Shown here in pieces: positions 43,592 through 51,451 of a DNA stretch of 64,000 nt. Numbering within the stretch: position 1 is the first letter of the stretch; every line of letters begins with the position of its first letter. Origin of the DNA: Paenibacillus tuaregi (lineage in GTDB: Bacteria > Bacillota > Bacilli > Paenibacillales > Paenibacillaceae); the NCBI RefSeq assembly GCF_900086655.1, contig NZ_LT575476.1, positions 2,265,616-2,329,615 on the forward strand, in the 5' to 3' direction. The notes beneath the pieces are model-generated. The model ran no database searches. It was given only the letters and a program-made list of their open reading frames with translations, and was not told where the DNA came from. The position numbers were made by a program, and so were the translations under genes.

Positions 43592-43842
43592 TAAAAAAAC
43601 TTCCGCCTTTGCAGCGCAAAGGACGAAAGTTCTGACTTCCGCGGTACCACCTTTATTGGTGAACTGAGGTTCACCCAACTTACAGCCCGTAACAGGGGCA
43701 GCTGTCCGGCATGTTCGTGCCGGCCGTTCGGGGATAGGATTCCGATAGAGCGGCGGTAAACTCTCACAGCCAACAGGAATTTACTCTCTGACAGCGCCGC
43801 TTGGTCTTTCGTACTGGTCCCGTCATCACGTTTGATCTATTA
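43592..43842 (-). promoter_or_regulatory. T-box riboswitch, proline specifier (CCU)
   Basis: The minus strand carries the T-box core GGTGGTACCGCGG (43639-43651) and a terminator (43593-43632) whose stem ends in seven Us. In Stem I an AGTA loop-E element on the 5' side faces GAATCCTA on the 3' side. This puts CCU, a proline codon, in the specifier position (43736-43738), which fits proBA downstream. Uncharged tRNA-Pro should stabilise the antiterminator and turn on the operon. Confidence 0.93.
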
Positions 43843-43848
43843 TCGTTA

Positions 43849-43877
43849 AGAATAACATGGGAAAAGTGGCATTGCAA
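43849..43877 (-). promoter_or_regulatory. Sigma-A promoter of the T-box/pro-mtn operon
   Basis: On the minus strand: TTGCAA (43872-43877), 17 bases, TATTCT (43849-43854). It lies directly after the mtnE stop, and the leader starts about 7 bases later. Confidence 0.65.
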
Positions 43878-43889
43878 AGGTGAAATCGC

Positions 43890-45128
43890 TTAGAACAGCG
43901 ATAGTCTGCCTATCCGGTGAACAGCTTCCTGCAGCCTGTCTTCACTGCTGAGCAGTCCAACCCGGACAAACCCTTCGCCGTGCTTGCCGAATCCAATGCC
44001 CGGCGCCACAGCCACCTTGGCCTTCTCAAGCAGCAGCTCAGCAAAGCTGGCGGAGTCATAGCCTTTCGGCACAGGCAGCCAGGCGAAGAAGGAGCCGCCC
44101 GGTTTGCGGGCCTGCCAGCCGATCTCCTCCAGTGCAGCAAAGAGAGCGTTGCGCCGTGACTCGTAGACAGCCACCAGGTCGGTGACAGGCTGTTGGCTTG
44201 ACGTCAGCGCCACTTTGGCCGCCTCCTGAACTGCGCCAAAGAGGCTGACATAGATATGATCCTGGAGCTGATTAATGAGGGAAATGATCTTCTCGTTACC
44301 CAGCGCAAAAGCCACCCGCCATCCTGCCATATTATAGGTTTTGGACAAAGTGTAGTATTCAATGCCCACTTCCTTGGCACCTGGGGTCTCCAGGAAGCTG
44401 ACCGGACGGTGTCCATCAAATCCGATCGCCCCATAGGCAAAGTCACTGGCAACTACGATATTGTTATCCGCGGCGAAGCGCACCGTATCCTCATAGAAGG
44501 AAAGGGGCGCGGTTGCCGAGGTAGGGTTGTTCGGGTAGTTCAGGAACATCAGCTTGGCCCGCTGCTTATCTTGACTGGAGACAGAGCTATAATCGGGAAG
44601 AAAGTTATTCTCCTCCCGCAGTGGAAGAGAGGACATTTCGGCTCCGGCAAGCGCCACGCCCGACCAATAATCCGGGTATCCCGGATCAGGCACCAAGCAC
44701 AAATCGCCCGGGTTGAGAAGGATCTGGCTGATTTGCACAAGCCCTGTTTTGCCGCCGAACAGAATGGCCACTTCTTTCTCAGGGTCAAGCGTGACCCCAT
44801 AATCCTCCAGATAGCGCTGGGCTACAGCTTCTTTTAGGAAGGCGTAGCCTGTAAAAGGGGAGTATTTATGATACAGCGGCTTGGCCACGGCTTCCTGTGC
44901 GGCTTTGACAATATGATCCGGTGTAGGGCGGTCTGGATTGCCCTGGCCAAGATTGATCACGTCATGTCCACCGGCTATCTCACGGTTCACATTTTGCACA
45001 AGGGATGCGAAGAACTGTTTGGGCAGGCGGCCCATCACATCCGCAGGTTGTATTGTAATGGAAGGTTTAGGATTGTTCACAGTAGTCACCACTTTCACTC
45101 TTGCGTACAGATTAGAAGTTTCGCACAC
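43890..45128 (-). CDS. mtnE: Methionine-salvage aminotransferase MtnE-like
   Basis: A 412-residue fold-type I PLP aminotransferase. Visible are INLGQGNPDRPTP, the Asn/Asp pair NYPNNPTS and SDFAYGAIGFDG, the PLP Lys in LSKTYNMAGWR, and VRVGLL with the carboxylate-binding Arg. N-terminal PADVMGRLPKQFFASLV resembles Bacillus MtnE (YkrV), which transaminates ketomethylthiobutyrate, often using glutamine. Divergence from an omega-amidase (mtnU) supports the name. The start is a GTG after AAGGA; a later GTG (residue 14) is possible. Other aminotransferases are similar. Confidence 0.82.
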   Translation of the reverse strand: MCETSNLYARVKVVTTVNNPKPSITIQPADVMGRLPKQFFASLVQNVNREIAGGHDVINLGQGNPDRPTPDHIVKAAQEAVAKPLYHKYSPFTGYAFLKEAVAQRYLEDYGVTLDPEKEVAILFGGKTGLVQISQILLNPGDLCLVPDPGYPDYWSGVALAGAEMSSLPLREENNFLPDYSSVSSQDKQRAKLMFLNYPNNPTSATAPLSFYEDTVRFAADNNIVVASDFAYGAIGFDGHRPVSFLETPGAKEVGIEYYTLSKTYNMAGWRVAFALGNEKIISLINQLQDHIYVSLFGAVQEAAKVALTSSQQPVTDLVAVYESRRNALFAALEEIGWQARKPGGSFFAWLPVPKGYDSASFAELLLEKAKVAVAPGIGFGKHGEGFVRVGLLSSEDRLQEAVHRIGRLSLF

Positions 45129-45156
45129 ATTTTGGTCCTTAGTTTATTCCATTTAA

Positions 45157-45185
45157 TTTAACATGATTTAACCCAGCTGTATAGA
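45157..45185 (+). promoter_or_regulatory. Sigma-A promoter candidate for mtnU
   Basis: TTTAAC (45157-45162), 17 bases, TATAGA (45180-45185). A second TTTAAC sits at 45167-45172. No SAM riboswitch is seen in the 134-base gap. Confidence 0.45.
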
Positions 45186-45262
45186 ATGAATTCACTAAGC
45201 CCCGTTGCTTTTCCTAAGCAGATAAGGCTATGATTAAATATAACAAGGAAAGGGGGATTCAG

Positions 45263-46081
45263 ATGTCCGCAGAGGAGATGCAAGCGGTTAAGCTTAATAT
45301 AGCTTTAATTCAATCTGATATCGTCCTTGGGGAACCCAAGGTGAATAGGTACCGGCTGGAGCAGTGGATGGAGCAAGCCATGCAGGCCGAGACGAAGCCG
45401 GACGTTCTGGTGTTGCCTGAGATGTGGAATACGGGTTACGCTCTAACCCAGATTGATGAACTGGCCGATCTGCAGGGCCTGGAGAGCCGGGAATGGCTGT
45501 CAGGTTTTGCACGCAGACATCAAGTGAATATTATCGGAGGATCTGTTGCCCAGAAGACCGGCAGTGAAGTCCGGAACACGATGTATACCTACAACCGGGA
45601 GGGCGAGCAGTCTGGTGAGTATTCCAAAATCCACCTGTTTCGTCTGATGGAGGAGGAAAAGTATCTGGCGGCAGGAGATCAAAGGGTGATCTTTGATCTG
45701 GAAGGTGTGGCGGCAGGGGCTTCCATCTGTTACGATATCCGGTTTCCGGAGTTGGCCAGATCCCTAGCGCTTGGGGGCGCCAAGGCGCTGTTCGTGCCTG
45801 CGGAATGGCCGCATCCCAGACTTCATCACTGGCGCACGCTGCTCACGGCCAGAGCGATTGAGAACCAGATGTATGTCATCGCCTGCAACCGGGTCGGTGT
45901 CAGCGGCAAGGATGCTTTCTTCGGCCACTCTATGATCATTGATCCTTGGGGGGAGATCATTGCCGAAGGCAGTGAAGGCGAAGAGATTGTTACAGCCGGA
46001 ATTGACTTTGCCCTTGTGGATGAGGTTCGGAGCCGAATTCCTGTGTTTGAAGACCGGCGTCCGGGGTTGTATGAACTGTAG
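45263..46081 (+). CDS. mtnU: Omega-amidase-type carbon-nitrogen hydrolase
   Basis: A 272-residue nitrilase-superfamily enzyme. The Glu-Lys-Cys triad is complete: Glu53 in LPEMWNTGY, Lys122 in YSKIHLF and Cys156 in ASICYDIRFPEL. By analogy to YkrU/MtnU it should hydrolyse 2-oxoglutaramate, the product left when MtnE uses glutamine as amino donor, to 2-oxoglutarate and ammonia. AAGGAAAGGGGG sets the start at 45263; the ATG at 45230 is further up without a site. It is divergent from mtnE. Confidence 0.85.
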   Translation: MSAEEMQAVKLNIALIQSDIVLGEPKVNRYRLEQWMEQAMQAETKPDVLVLPEMWNTGYALTQIDELADLQGLESREWLSGFARRHQVNIIGGSVAQKTGSEVRNTMYTYNREGEQSGEYSKIHLFRLMEEEKYLAAGDQRVIFDLEGVAAGASICYDIRFPELARSLALGGAKALFVPAEWPHPRLHHWRTLLTARAIENQMYVIACNRVGVSGKDAFFGHSMIIDPWGEIIAEGSEGEEIVTAGIDFALVDEVRSRIPVFEDRRPGLYEL

Positions 46082-46129
46082 TTGTAAGTTAAATGGGGAG
46101 CCTGGCGGCTGCCCTGAATACAGCTTTAT

Positions 46130-46168
46130 GAATGACTCCCGGTGCTAGTCGCCGGGGGTCATTCTTTC
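46130..46168. terminator. Bidirectional terminator between mtnU and convergent lysR
   Basis: A 13-bp stem, 46130-46142 with 46152-46164, has one U-G pair. It includes the stop codon of the minus-strand lysR gene. The U-tracts are modest on both sides. Confidence 0.75.
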
Positions 46169-47062
46169 GTCCAGCACTTGCTTGAAGGTCTCAATGAACG
46201 CTTCCGCTGCCTTGGACAGGTAGCGTCCTCTTCGGTAAGCGATCACGAGGGTCCGGCTCGGTACCGGGTTGTCAATTGGAATATAGACTGGAATCAACTC
46301 GCTGCGCTTGGCGCGGGCAATGAACCGGGGCACAAACGTAATTCCCATGCCTGCGGCGACCAGGGATTGGATGGTCTCAATATTGTTGCTCTCAAACACC
46401 ACATTCGGTTCAAATCCGGCTTGACGGCACATATCAATCGTTAGCGTGCGGAGCCCCTGTCCTTTTTTGAGCACGATAAAAGATTCGTCCTTCAATAGCT
46501 CCATTTGGCGGCTGCTGTCAAGGGAGGTCAGAGAGGCAAGCGGATGGTTCGGCGGTACAGCAAGATCAATCCGCTCTTCCCCGATCGGCTCGTAAGTAAG
46601 CGAATCCTCCTGAAGCGGCAGAGATAGCAGGCTTAGATCGGTTCCTCCTCCAGCCGTCAGCTTCTCCAAATTAAGGGAGGTGTCCTCAAGCAGGGAAATC
46701 TGAATATCCGGATAAGCCTCCTTGAAGGCGGGCAGTACATAAGGAAGCAGGTGTGAACCGGTGATTGGCATACTGCCGACAACGACCCGGCCTTTACGGA
46801 GCTGTGAGATGTCATCCATTTCCTGACGGAGCTGTTCGACGGCATCAACAATTTTTCGGGCGTGGGCAATAAAGCTCTCCCCGGCATGGGTAAGCTCAAC
46901 CGTACTGGTATTCCGCTGAAAAAGCAGGACACCCAGCTCTTTCTCCAGCTTGGACAGCTGTTGGCTGAGCGAAGGCTGGGCGATGTGGAGCTTGTCTGCA
47001 GCACGCGAGAAATTCCGCTCTTCCGCAATTTGCAGGGTATATTGTAGCTGTCTGAATTCCAT
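46145..47062 (-). CDS. LysR-type regulator, divergent from metNIQ
   Basis: A 305-residue LysR protein. HTH: MEFRQLQYTLQIAEERN, then AADKLHIAQPSLSQQLSKLEKELG; the effector domain starts near 90 (VVVGSMPITGSHLLPYVLP) with GMGITFVPRF near 250. GAGGGAT 6 bases upstream favours the ATG at 47062 over 47074. It faces a methionine-type ABC transporter and an M20 amidohydrolase, the likely targets. Its own promoter overlaps palindromes, one of which resembles a site before leuC, so leucine or branched-chain signals are another option. Confidence 0.9.
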   Translation of the reverse strand: MEFRQLQYTLQIAEERNFSRAADKLHIAQPSLSQQLSKLEKELGVLLFQRNTSTVELTHAGESFIAHARKIVDAVEQLRQEMDDISQLRKGRVVVGSMPITGSHLLPYVLPAFKEAYPDIQISLLEDTSLNLEKLTAGGGTDLSLLSLPLQEDSLTYEPIGEERIDLAVPPNHPLASLTSLDSSRQMELLKDESFIVLKKGQGLRTLTIDMCRQAGFEPNVVFESNNIETIQSLVAAGMGITFVPRFIARAKRSELIPVYIPIDNPVPSRTLVIAYRRGRYLSKAAEAFIETFKQVLDERMTPGD

Positions 47063-47087
47063 GTTATCCCTCATTTATGACAAAGTT

Positions 47088-47124
47088 ATAAGCAATACCT
47101 ATGAGTATTATACCTTATATAGGT
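47088..47124. promoter_or_regulatory. Candidate LysR operator in the lysR-metN gap
   Basis: ATAAGCAATACCTAT (47088-47102) and ACCT-TATAT-AGGT (47112-47124) are two imperfect palindromes of LysR size. They straddle the -10 box and transcription start of the lysR promoter. The first matches the site before leuC in 16 of 20 positions if its flank AAGTT is included. Confidence 0.5.
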
Positions 47125-47135
47125 TTGGTTCTAAA
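47107..47135 (-). promoter_or_regulatory. Promoter of the lysR gene
   Basis: On the minus strand: TTTAGA (47130-47135), 17 bases, TATAAT (47107-47112). It lies 45 bases before the lysR start. Confidence 0.6.
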
Positions 47136-47198
47136 CGGTTACATAGATTTTCCTGATAAACTACGCGATTTAATAGAAAATATCTATTTTCCTATGAA

Positions 47199-47227
47199 TT
47201 GACTTCAAGGTGAATGTGACCTAATGT
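47199..47227 (+). promoter_or_regulatory. Promoter of metNIQ
   Basis: TTGACT (47199-47204), 17 bases, TAATGT (47222-47227). It lies about 65 bases before the TTG start of metN. No S-box leader is present. Confidence 0.55.
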
Positions 47228-47292
47228 GTAACTTAAATACCAAGTATATTTACCTGATTAGTTTAATTTTCATCATAAGGGGGAACGATTAT

Positions 47293-48318
47293 TTGATCCA
47301 ATTTGAAGCAGTCAGCAAGGTGTTTACGTTAAACCTTAAACCGTTTTATGCGGTTGAGAATGTATCTTTATCGGTAGGACAGGGCGAGATCTTTGGCGTT
47401 ATTGGTTTTAGCGGGGCAGGGAAAAGCACTCTGCTCAGACTGGTGAATCTGCTGGAACGCCCTACAAGCGGCAGAATTATTGTACATAACCGTGACATAA
47501 CAACGGTCTCGCCTAAAGAGCTGCAGGATCTGAGAAGACGGATTGGCATGGTATTTCAGACCTTTAACCTCTTCAATTCACGCACGGTCTATGGCAATCT
47601 TGCGTATCCGCTCAAGCTGGCCAAGACGCCGAAGGAGCAGGTGGACGCGAGGGTCAAAGAGCTGCTTCGTTTCGTTGGACTTGAGGACAAGTCGGAGTAC
47701 TATCCCGAACAGCTGTCGGGAGGTCAGAAGCAGAGGGTAGGCATTGCCAGAGCGCTGGCTACCTCACCGGATATCCTGATCTGTGATGAGGCGACTTCAG
47801 CTCTGGACCCCGAGACAACGGGGGAGATTCTGAAGCTTCTGAAAAAAGTGAATGAAGAGTACGGCATTACGATTCTTTTGATCACCCACGAGATGAATGT
47901 CATCCGCAGCATTTGCCACAGGGTGGCGGTTATGGAGAAGGGTAGAGTCATTGAGGAAGGCCCGATCTTTGATATATTCGCCAATCCCCAACAGGCGACC
48001 ACCAAGAACTTTATCCGTTCTGTAATCCAGGACCAGCTGCCATCATCTCTGCTGGAGAAAGTCAGACAGAAGCATCCGGGCAGGTTGTATCGGCTGATTT
48101 TCAAAGATGGCATTACAAGTGAGCCTGTGCTGTCCAGAATATCCCGAAAGTACGATTTGGATTTCAATATTGTGTACGGCAGCATTAATGAGCTGCAAGG
48201 GTCATTATTTGGAAGCCTCATCGTTGAGTTCATTGGCGAGGACTCTAAGATCCATCAGGTGGTAGAGGAACTAAGATCAGTTGTGGAAGCACTGGAGGTG
48301 GATGAAAGTGACAATTGA
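47293..48318 (+). CDS. metN: Methionine-type ABC transporter, ATP-binding protein
   Basis: 341 residues from a TTG start 9 bases after AAGGGGG; the ATG at 47224 adds 23 odd residues. ABC motifs: Walker A GFSGAGKST (38-46), the signature LSGGQKQRVGIARAL and Walker B ILICDEATSALDP. A C-terminal NIL/ACT-like domain (about 265-340) is the substrate-sensing part of MetN. It powers uptake with MetI and MetQ encoded next. Substrates in this family include D- and L-methionine, its sulfoxide and related sulfur amino acids. Confidence 0.93.
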   Translation: MIQFEAVSKVFTLNLKPFYAVENVSLSVGQGEIFGVIGFSGAGKSTLLRLVNLLERPTSGRIIVHNRDITTVSPKELQDLRRRIGMVFQTFNLFNSRTVYGNLAYPLKLAKTPKEQVDARVKELLRFVGLEDKSEYYPEQLSGGQKQRVGIARALATSPDILICDEATSALDPETTGEILKLLKKVNEEYGITILLITHEMNVIRSICHRVAVMEKGRVIEEGPIFDIFANPQQATTKNFIRSVIQDQLPSSLLEKVRQKHPGRLYRLIFKDGITSEPVLSRISRKYDLDFNIVYGSINELQGSLFGSLIVEFIGEDSKIHQVVEELRSVVEALEVDESDN

Positions 48319-48970
48319 TTGGGGCGCGTTTTGGCCAAAAGTGGTGGATGCTCTAGGCGAAACGGTGTTAATGGTGGCTGTCACCTTGATATTTGCTTCC
48401 ATACTAGGATTGGCTTTGGGACTTCTATTGTTCCTGACCAGGAAGGGGAGTCTGTACGAGAACAGGATACTGTTTGTCCTGCTTAATTTTGTTATTAATG
48501 TGGTCCGGCCGGTGCCGTTTATTATTTTTCTGGTTGCGATAAGTCCGCTGACCCGGTTTGTAATAGGGTCAACCATTGGTACATGGGCGGCCATTTTCCC
48601 CATGACGATCATTGCCGCTTTTGCTATTGGCAGGGTGGTAGAGAACAACCTGGTCTCGATTGATCCAGGGATGATTGAAGCTGCGAAGGCACTAGGAGCC
48701 TCACCTCTTCAAATTATATTTGGGGTGCTGATCCGGGAGTCGTTAGGTCCGCTAATCCTGGGGCTCACTTTTATCTCCATTGCACTCATTGATTTCTCAG
48801 CGGTGGCCGGCATGGTAGGCGGTGGCGGCTTGGGCTCGCTGGCTATGACCTACGGATATCAGCGTTTTAATACTTCGGTTATGGTTGTCACAATCATTAT
48901 CCTGATTGTTCTTGTGCAGGCCGCACAGTATGCGGGGAACTATCTGTCCCGCAAGTTCTTGCGCCGCTAA
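48308..48970 (+). CDS. metI: Methionine-type ABC transporter, permease
   Basis: A 220-residue permease with five membrane helices. The coupling EAA loop is IDPGMIEAAKALGASPLQIIFGVLI (read in two parts). The C-terminal GMVGGGGLGSLAMTYGYQRF is typical of MetI. The GTG at 48308 is 7 bases after GGAGGTG and inside the end of metN (11-nt overlap); the ATG at 48302 is too near that site. Confidence 0.93.
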   Translation: MTIDWGAFWPKVVDALGETVLMVAVTLIFASILGLALGLLLFLTRKGSLYENRILFVLLNFVINVVRPVPFIIFLVAISPLTRFVIGSTIGTWAAIFPMTIIAAFAIGRVVENNLVSIDPGMIEAAKALGASPLQIIFGVLIRESLGPLILGLTFISIALIDFSAVAGMVGGGGLGSLAMTYGYQRFNTSVMVVTIIILIVLVQAAQYAGNYLSRKFLRR

Positions 48971-49018
48971 GATCGATTTAACTATTCATAGAAATGGGAT
49001 TGGGGAGAGGAATTTAAT

Positions 49019-49912
49019 ATGAAGAAAAGATTTCAGTTAAGTTTGGTTGTAGTTGTGATGTTGTCTATTCTGTCCGCCTGCAGTTCGGCTAATAGTTCAA
49101 GTGCTGTTCAAGCCAAGAATACGATTCATGTCAAGATCGGAGTGTCCGGTTCGGAGGATCCATTCTGGCAGACCCTGAAGAAGAAAGCGAAGGAGAAGAA
49201 CATCGAAATTGAGTTGATCTCTTTCTCGGATTATATTCTGCCCAATCAGGCCCTGGCTAATGGCGAGGTGGATCTGAACGCGTTCCAGCATCTGGCGTTC
49301 CTCAGCAAGTTTAATGCGGAGAACAACCAGGATATCGTTCCAGTTGGCGCAACGGTCATTGCTCCAATGGCCCTTTATTCCAAAAAATACGCAAATGTGC
49401 CGGAAATACCTGACGGGGCGAAAATCGCGATTCCGGATGATCCTTCCAATCAAGGGCGGGCCTTGAAAGTGCTTCAAGCTGCCGGACTGATTACCCTGCC
49501 CGAGGATGTGGGATTGTTCGTAACCCCCGAACAGATTGAGAGCAATCCGAAAAAGATTGAGATTGTTCCTGTAACTGCTCAGCAGACTCCGCGGGTACTG
49601 GATGATGTGGCAGCATCTGTAATCAACAGTGGCGTGGCTACGGACGCAGGATTGAAGCTGGATGGCGCTATTTTCCAAGACGATCCTAAGAGTGAGCAAT
49701 CGAAGCCGTATATTAATGTGTTCGCGGCACAAGCGAAGGACAAAGATAACGCCACCTTCAAAACTATTGTTGATCTCTATCATGAGGCTGATGTGGAAGA
49801 TGAGGTTAAGAAAGATTCTAAAGGTGCCAATGTGGTGGTGGATCTATCCGCCGTAGAACTACAGGCCACCTTAAACAAGCTGGTGGAGGACGGAAAGAGA
49901 GCTGGAAAATAA
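49019..49912 (+). CDS. metQ: Methionine-type ABC transporter, substrate-binding lipoprotein
   Basis: A 297-residue NlpA/MetQ-family lipoprotein. The signal peptide ends in the lipobox LSAC at about residues 18-21, giving a lipid-anchored protein. The binding domain shows VKIGVSGSEDPFW, DYILPNQALANGEVDLNAFQH and DDPSNQGRALKVLQ, all family hallmarks. It follows metI by 48 bases with GGGGAGAGG upstream. Confidence 0.93.
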   Translation: MKKRFQLSLVVVVMLSILSACSSANSSSAVQAKNTIHVKIGVSGSEDPFWQTLKKKAKEKNIEIELISFSDYILPNQALANGEVDLNAFQHLAFLSKFNAENNQDIVPVGATVIAPMALYSKKYANVPEIPDGAKIAIPDDPSNQGRALKVLQAAGLITLPEDVGLFVTPEQIESNPKKIEIVPVTAQQTPRVLDDVAASVINSGVATDAGLKLDGAIFQDDPKSEQSKPYINVFAAQAKDKDNATFKTIVDLYHEADVEDEVKKDSKGANVVVDLSAVELQATLNKLVEDGKRAGK

Positions 49913-49957
49913 CAATTTTCCGAGACTAATTCTTATAAAGATCAGGGAGGAATATAC

Positions 49958-51157
49958 ATGGGAGCGATTGTGGAGACCCTTAAGAAGAAAATTTTGCAAA
50001 ATATTGATGATCACCGAGCTCTATATATTGAAACAAGCCACCAGATTCATGCTAACCCCGAGATTGGCAACCAGGAGATCTTTGCATCCAGTGCTTTAAC
50101 TAACATATTGGAGAAAGCCGGCTTTGAAGTGACACGGAATGTGGCCGGTCATGAGACTGGGTTTGTGGCCCGCAGAGCCTCCTCCAAACCTGGTCCGAAT
50201 ATCGCTTATTTGGCTGAGTACGACGCCCTTCCGGGGCTTGGCCACGCTTGTGGGCACAATATCATCGGCACGCTGAGCACCGCTGCGGCGGTTGGACTGG
50301 CTCAAGTCATCGAAGAGACCGGCGGGGAAGTGTATGTATTCGGCACTCCGGCTGAAGAAGGTGGACCGAACGGAAGCGCCAAAGGCAGCTTTGTCAAACA
50401 CGGCTTGTTCGAGGGAATCGATGCCGCGCTGATGATTCATCCTTCCGGCACAACCTCTCTGACCTCGCCAACCTTGGCAGTAGACCCTCTGGATTTTCAT
50501 TTCTATGGGAAAGCGGCACATGCCTCGGGCGCACCGGAGCAGGGGGTTAATGCCCTTGATGCTGTAATTCAACTCTTTACGGGCATCAATGCTTTACGTC
50601 AGCAGCTGCCTTCTGAGGTTCGTATTCATGGCATCATTACCCATGGCGGAGATGCTCCCAATATTATCCCGGAATATGCTTCTGCCCGGTTCTTTATCCG
50701 GGCAAGCACCTGGGCGAATACGGAGGTGGTGTCTGCGAAGGTCCGCAACATTGCGGAAGCAGCGGCTTTGGCAACGGGGAGCACGGTGAAGATTGAGCGT
50801 TTTCAGAATGAGGTCAAAGATTTTATCCTTAATCGGCCGCTTGATGAGATTGTAGGCAAGGAACTTGCCGTATTGGGTGAGGAGGTTGCCCCGAAGAAGG
50901 GCTCTGGCATAGGTTCAACAGATGCGGGCAATGTGAGCCACGTGGTTCCGACGAGCCATGCTTATATCAAAATCGGACCTGAAGAACTGATCGCACACAC
51001 TCCCGAATTCCGTGAGGCTGCCGCTTCAAGTCAAGGAGATGAAGCGCTCCTGATTGGAGCCAAGGCCCTTGCACTGGCAGGTTTACGGCTGATCCAGGAG
51101 GCTGATGTGCTTACGGCTGTTCAAGAGGAGTTCAGCCGGAACAAACCTCAGGGTTAA
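49958..51157 (+). CDS. M20-family amidohydrolase (N-acyl amino acid deacylase type)
   Basis: A 399-residue metal-dependent hydrolase. Metal ligands include GHACGHNIIG, PAEEGG with the catalytic Glu, and DFHFYGKAAHASGAPEQGVNAL (read in parts) in the dimerisation domain. It resembles AbgB/amidase-type M20 members that cleave acyl groups from amino acids or peptides. As the last gene of the metNIQ operon it may free methionine or other sulfur amino acids from N-acyl forms after uptake, as proposed for similar Bacillus clusters. The substrate is not proven. Confidence 0.88.
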   Translation: MGAIVETLKKKILQNIDDHRALYIETSHQIHANPEIGNQEIFASSALTNILEKAGFEVTRNVAGHETGFVARRASSKPGPNIAYLAEYDALPGLGHACGHNIIGTLSTAAAVGLAQVIEETGGEVYVFGTPAEEGGPNGSAKGSFVKHGLFEGIDAALMIHPSGTTSLTSPTLAVDPLDFHFYGKAAHASGAPEQGVNALDAVIQLFTGINALRQQLPSEVRIHGIITHGGDAPNIIPEYASARFFIRASTWANTEVVSAKVRNIAEAAALATGSTVKIERFQNEVKDFILNRPLDEIVGKELAVLGEEVAPKKGSGIGSTDAGNVSHVVPTSHAYIKIGPEELIAHTPEFREAAASSQGDEALLIGAKALALAGLRLIQEADVLTAVQEEFSRNKPQG

Positions 51158-51201
51158 AGAAGGAAGTGACTTTGTTTTATAATTTAAGGTTAAAGAGGAA
51201 G

Positions 51202-51239
51202 AGACTGCTTTGGTATAGCGCCAGAGTGGTCTTTTTTTA
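51202..51239 (+). terminator. Terminator of the metNIQ-amidohydrolase operon
   Basis: A 12-bp stem, 51202-51213 with 51221-51232, has several G-U pairs and is followed by a T run. Confidence 0.8.
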
Positions 51240-51294
51240 TAATAAATTCTGGTTAGGAGCCCGTAAAGGCAAGGTTCATTCGTTATAAAACTTC

Positions 51295-51314
51295 AAGTTA
51301 TAGGTCATACCTAT
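51295..51314 (+). promoter_or_regulatory. Candidate LysR site before leuC
   Basis: ATAGGT-CAT-ACCTAT (51300-51314) is a perfect palindrome of T-N11-A size, preceded by AAGTT. It agrees with the site at 47083-47102 in 16 of 20 bases. It lies about 140 bases before leuC and upstream of weak promoter boxes near 51320-51348, as expected for LysR activation. The remaining ~140 bases to leuC hold no T-box that I can see. Confidence 0.5.
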
Positions 51315-51451
51315 CAAACTCATTGTATTTATGTATTTCCGATAATACTCTATGGAGTGCTATAGTAAATGCAACGAAACGAAGAGCCGGACCTAAACAC
51401 CAGGCCCTTTGTCACAAAGATCGCGACATTCGCTAATTAGAGGTGATTATG

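Noticed and set aside
45129..45262. SAM riboswitch (S-box) expected before mtn genes
   Set aside because: The gap is only 134 bases and shows none of the conserved S-box core sequences or terminator on either strand.
51315..51451. T-box or attenuator leader for leuCD
   Set aside because: No T-box core or leucine-rich leader peptide is visible; small hairpins such as CTTTGT-C-ACAAAG are too weak.
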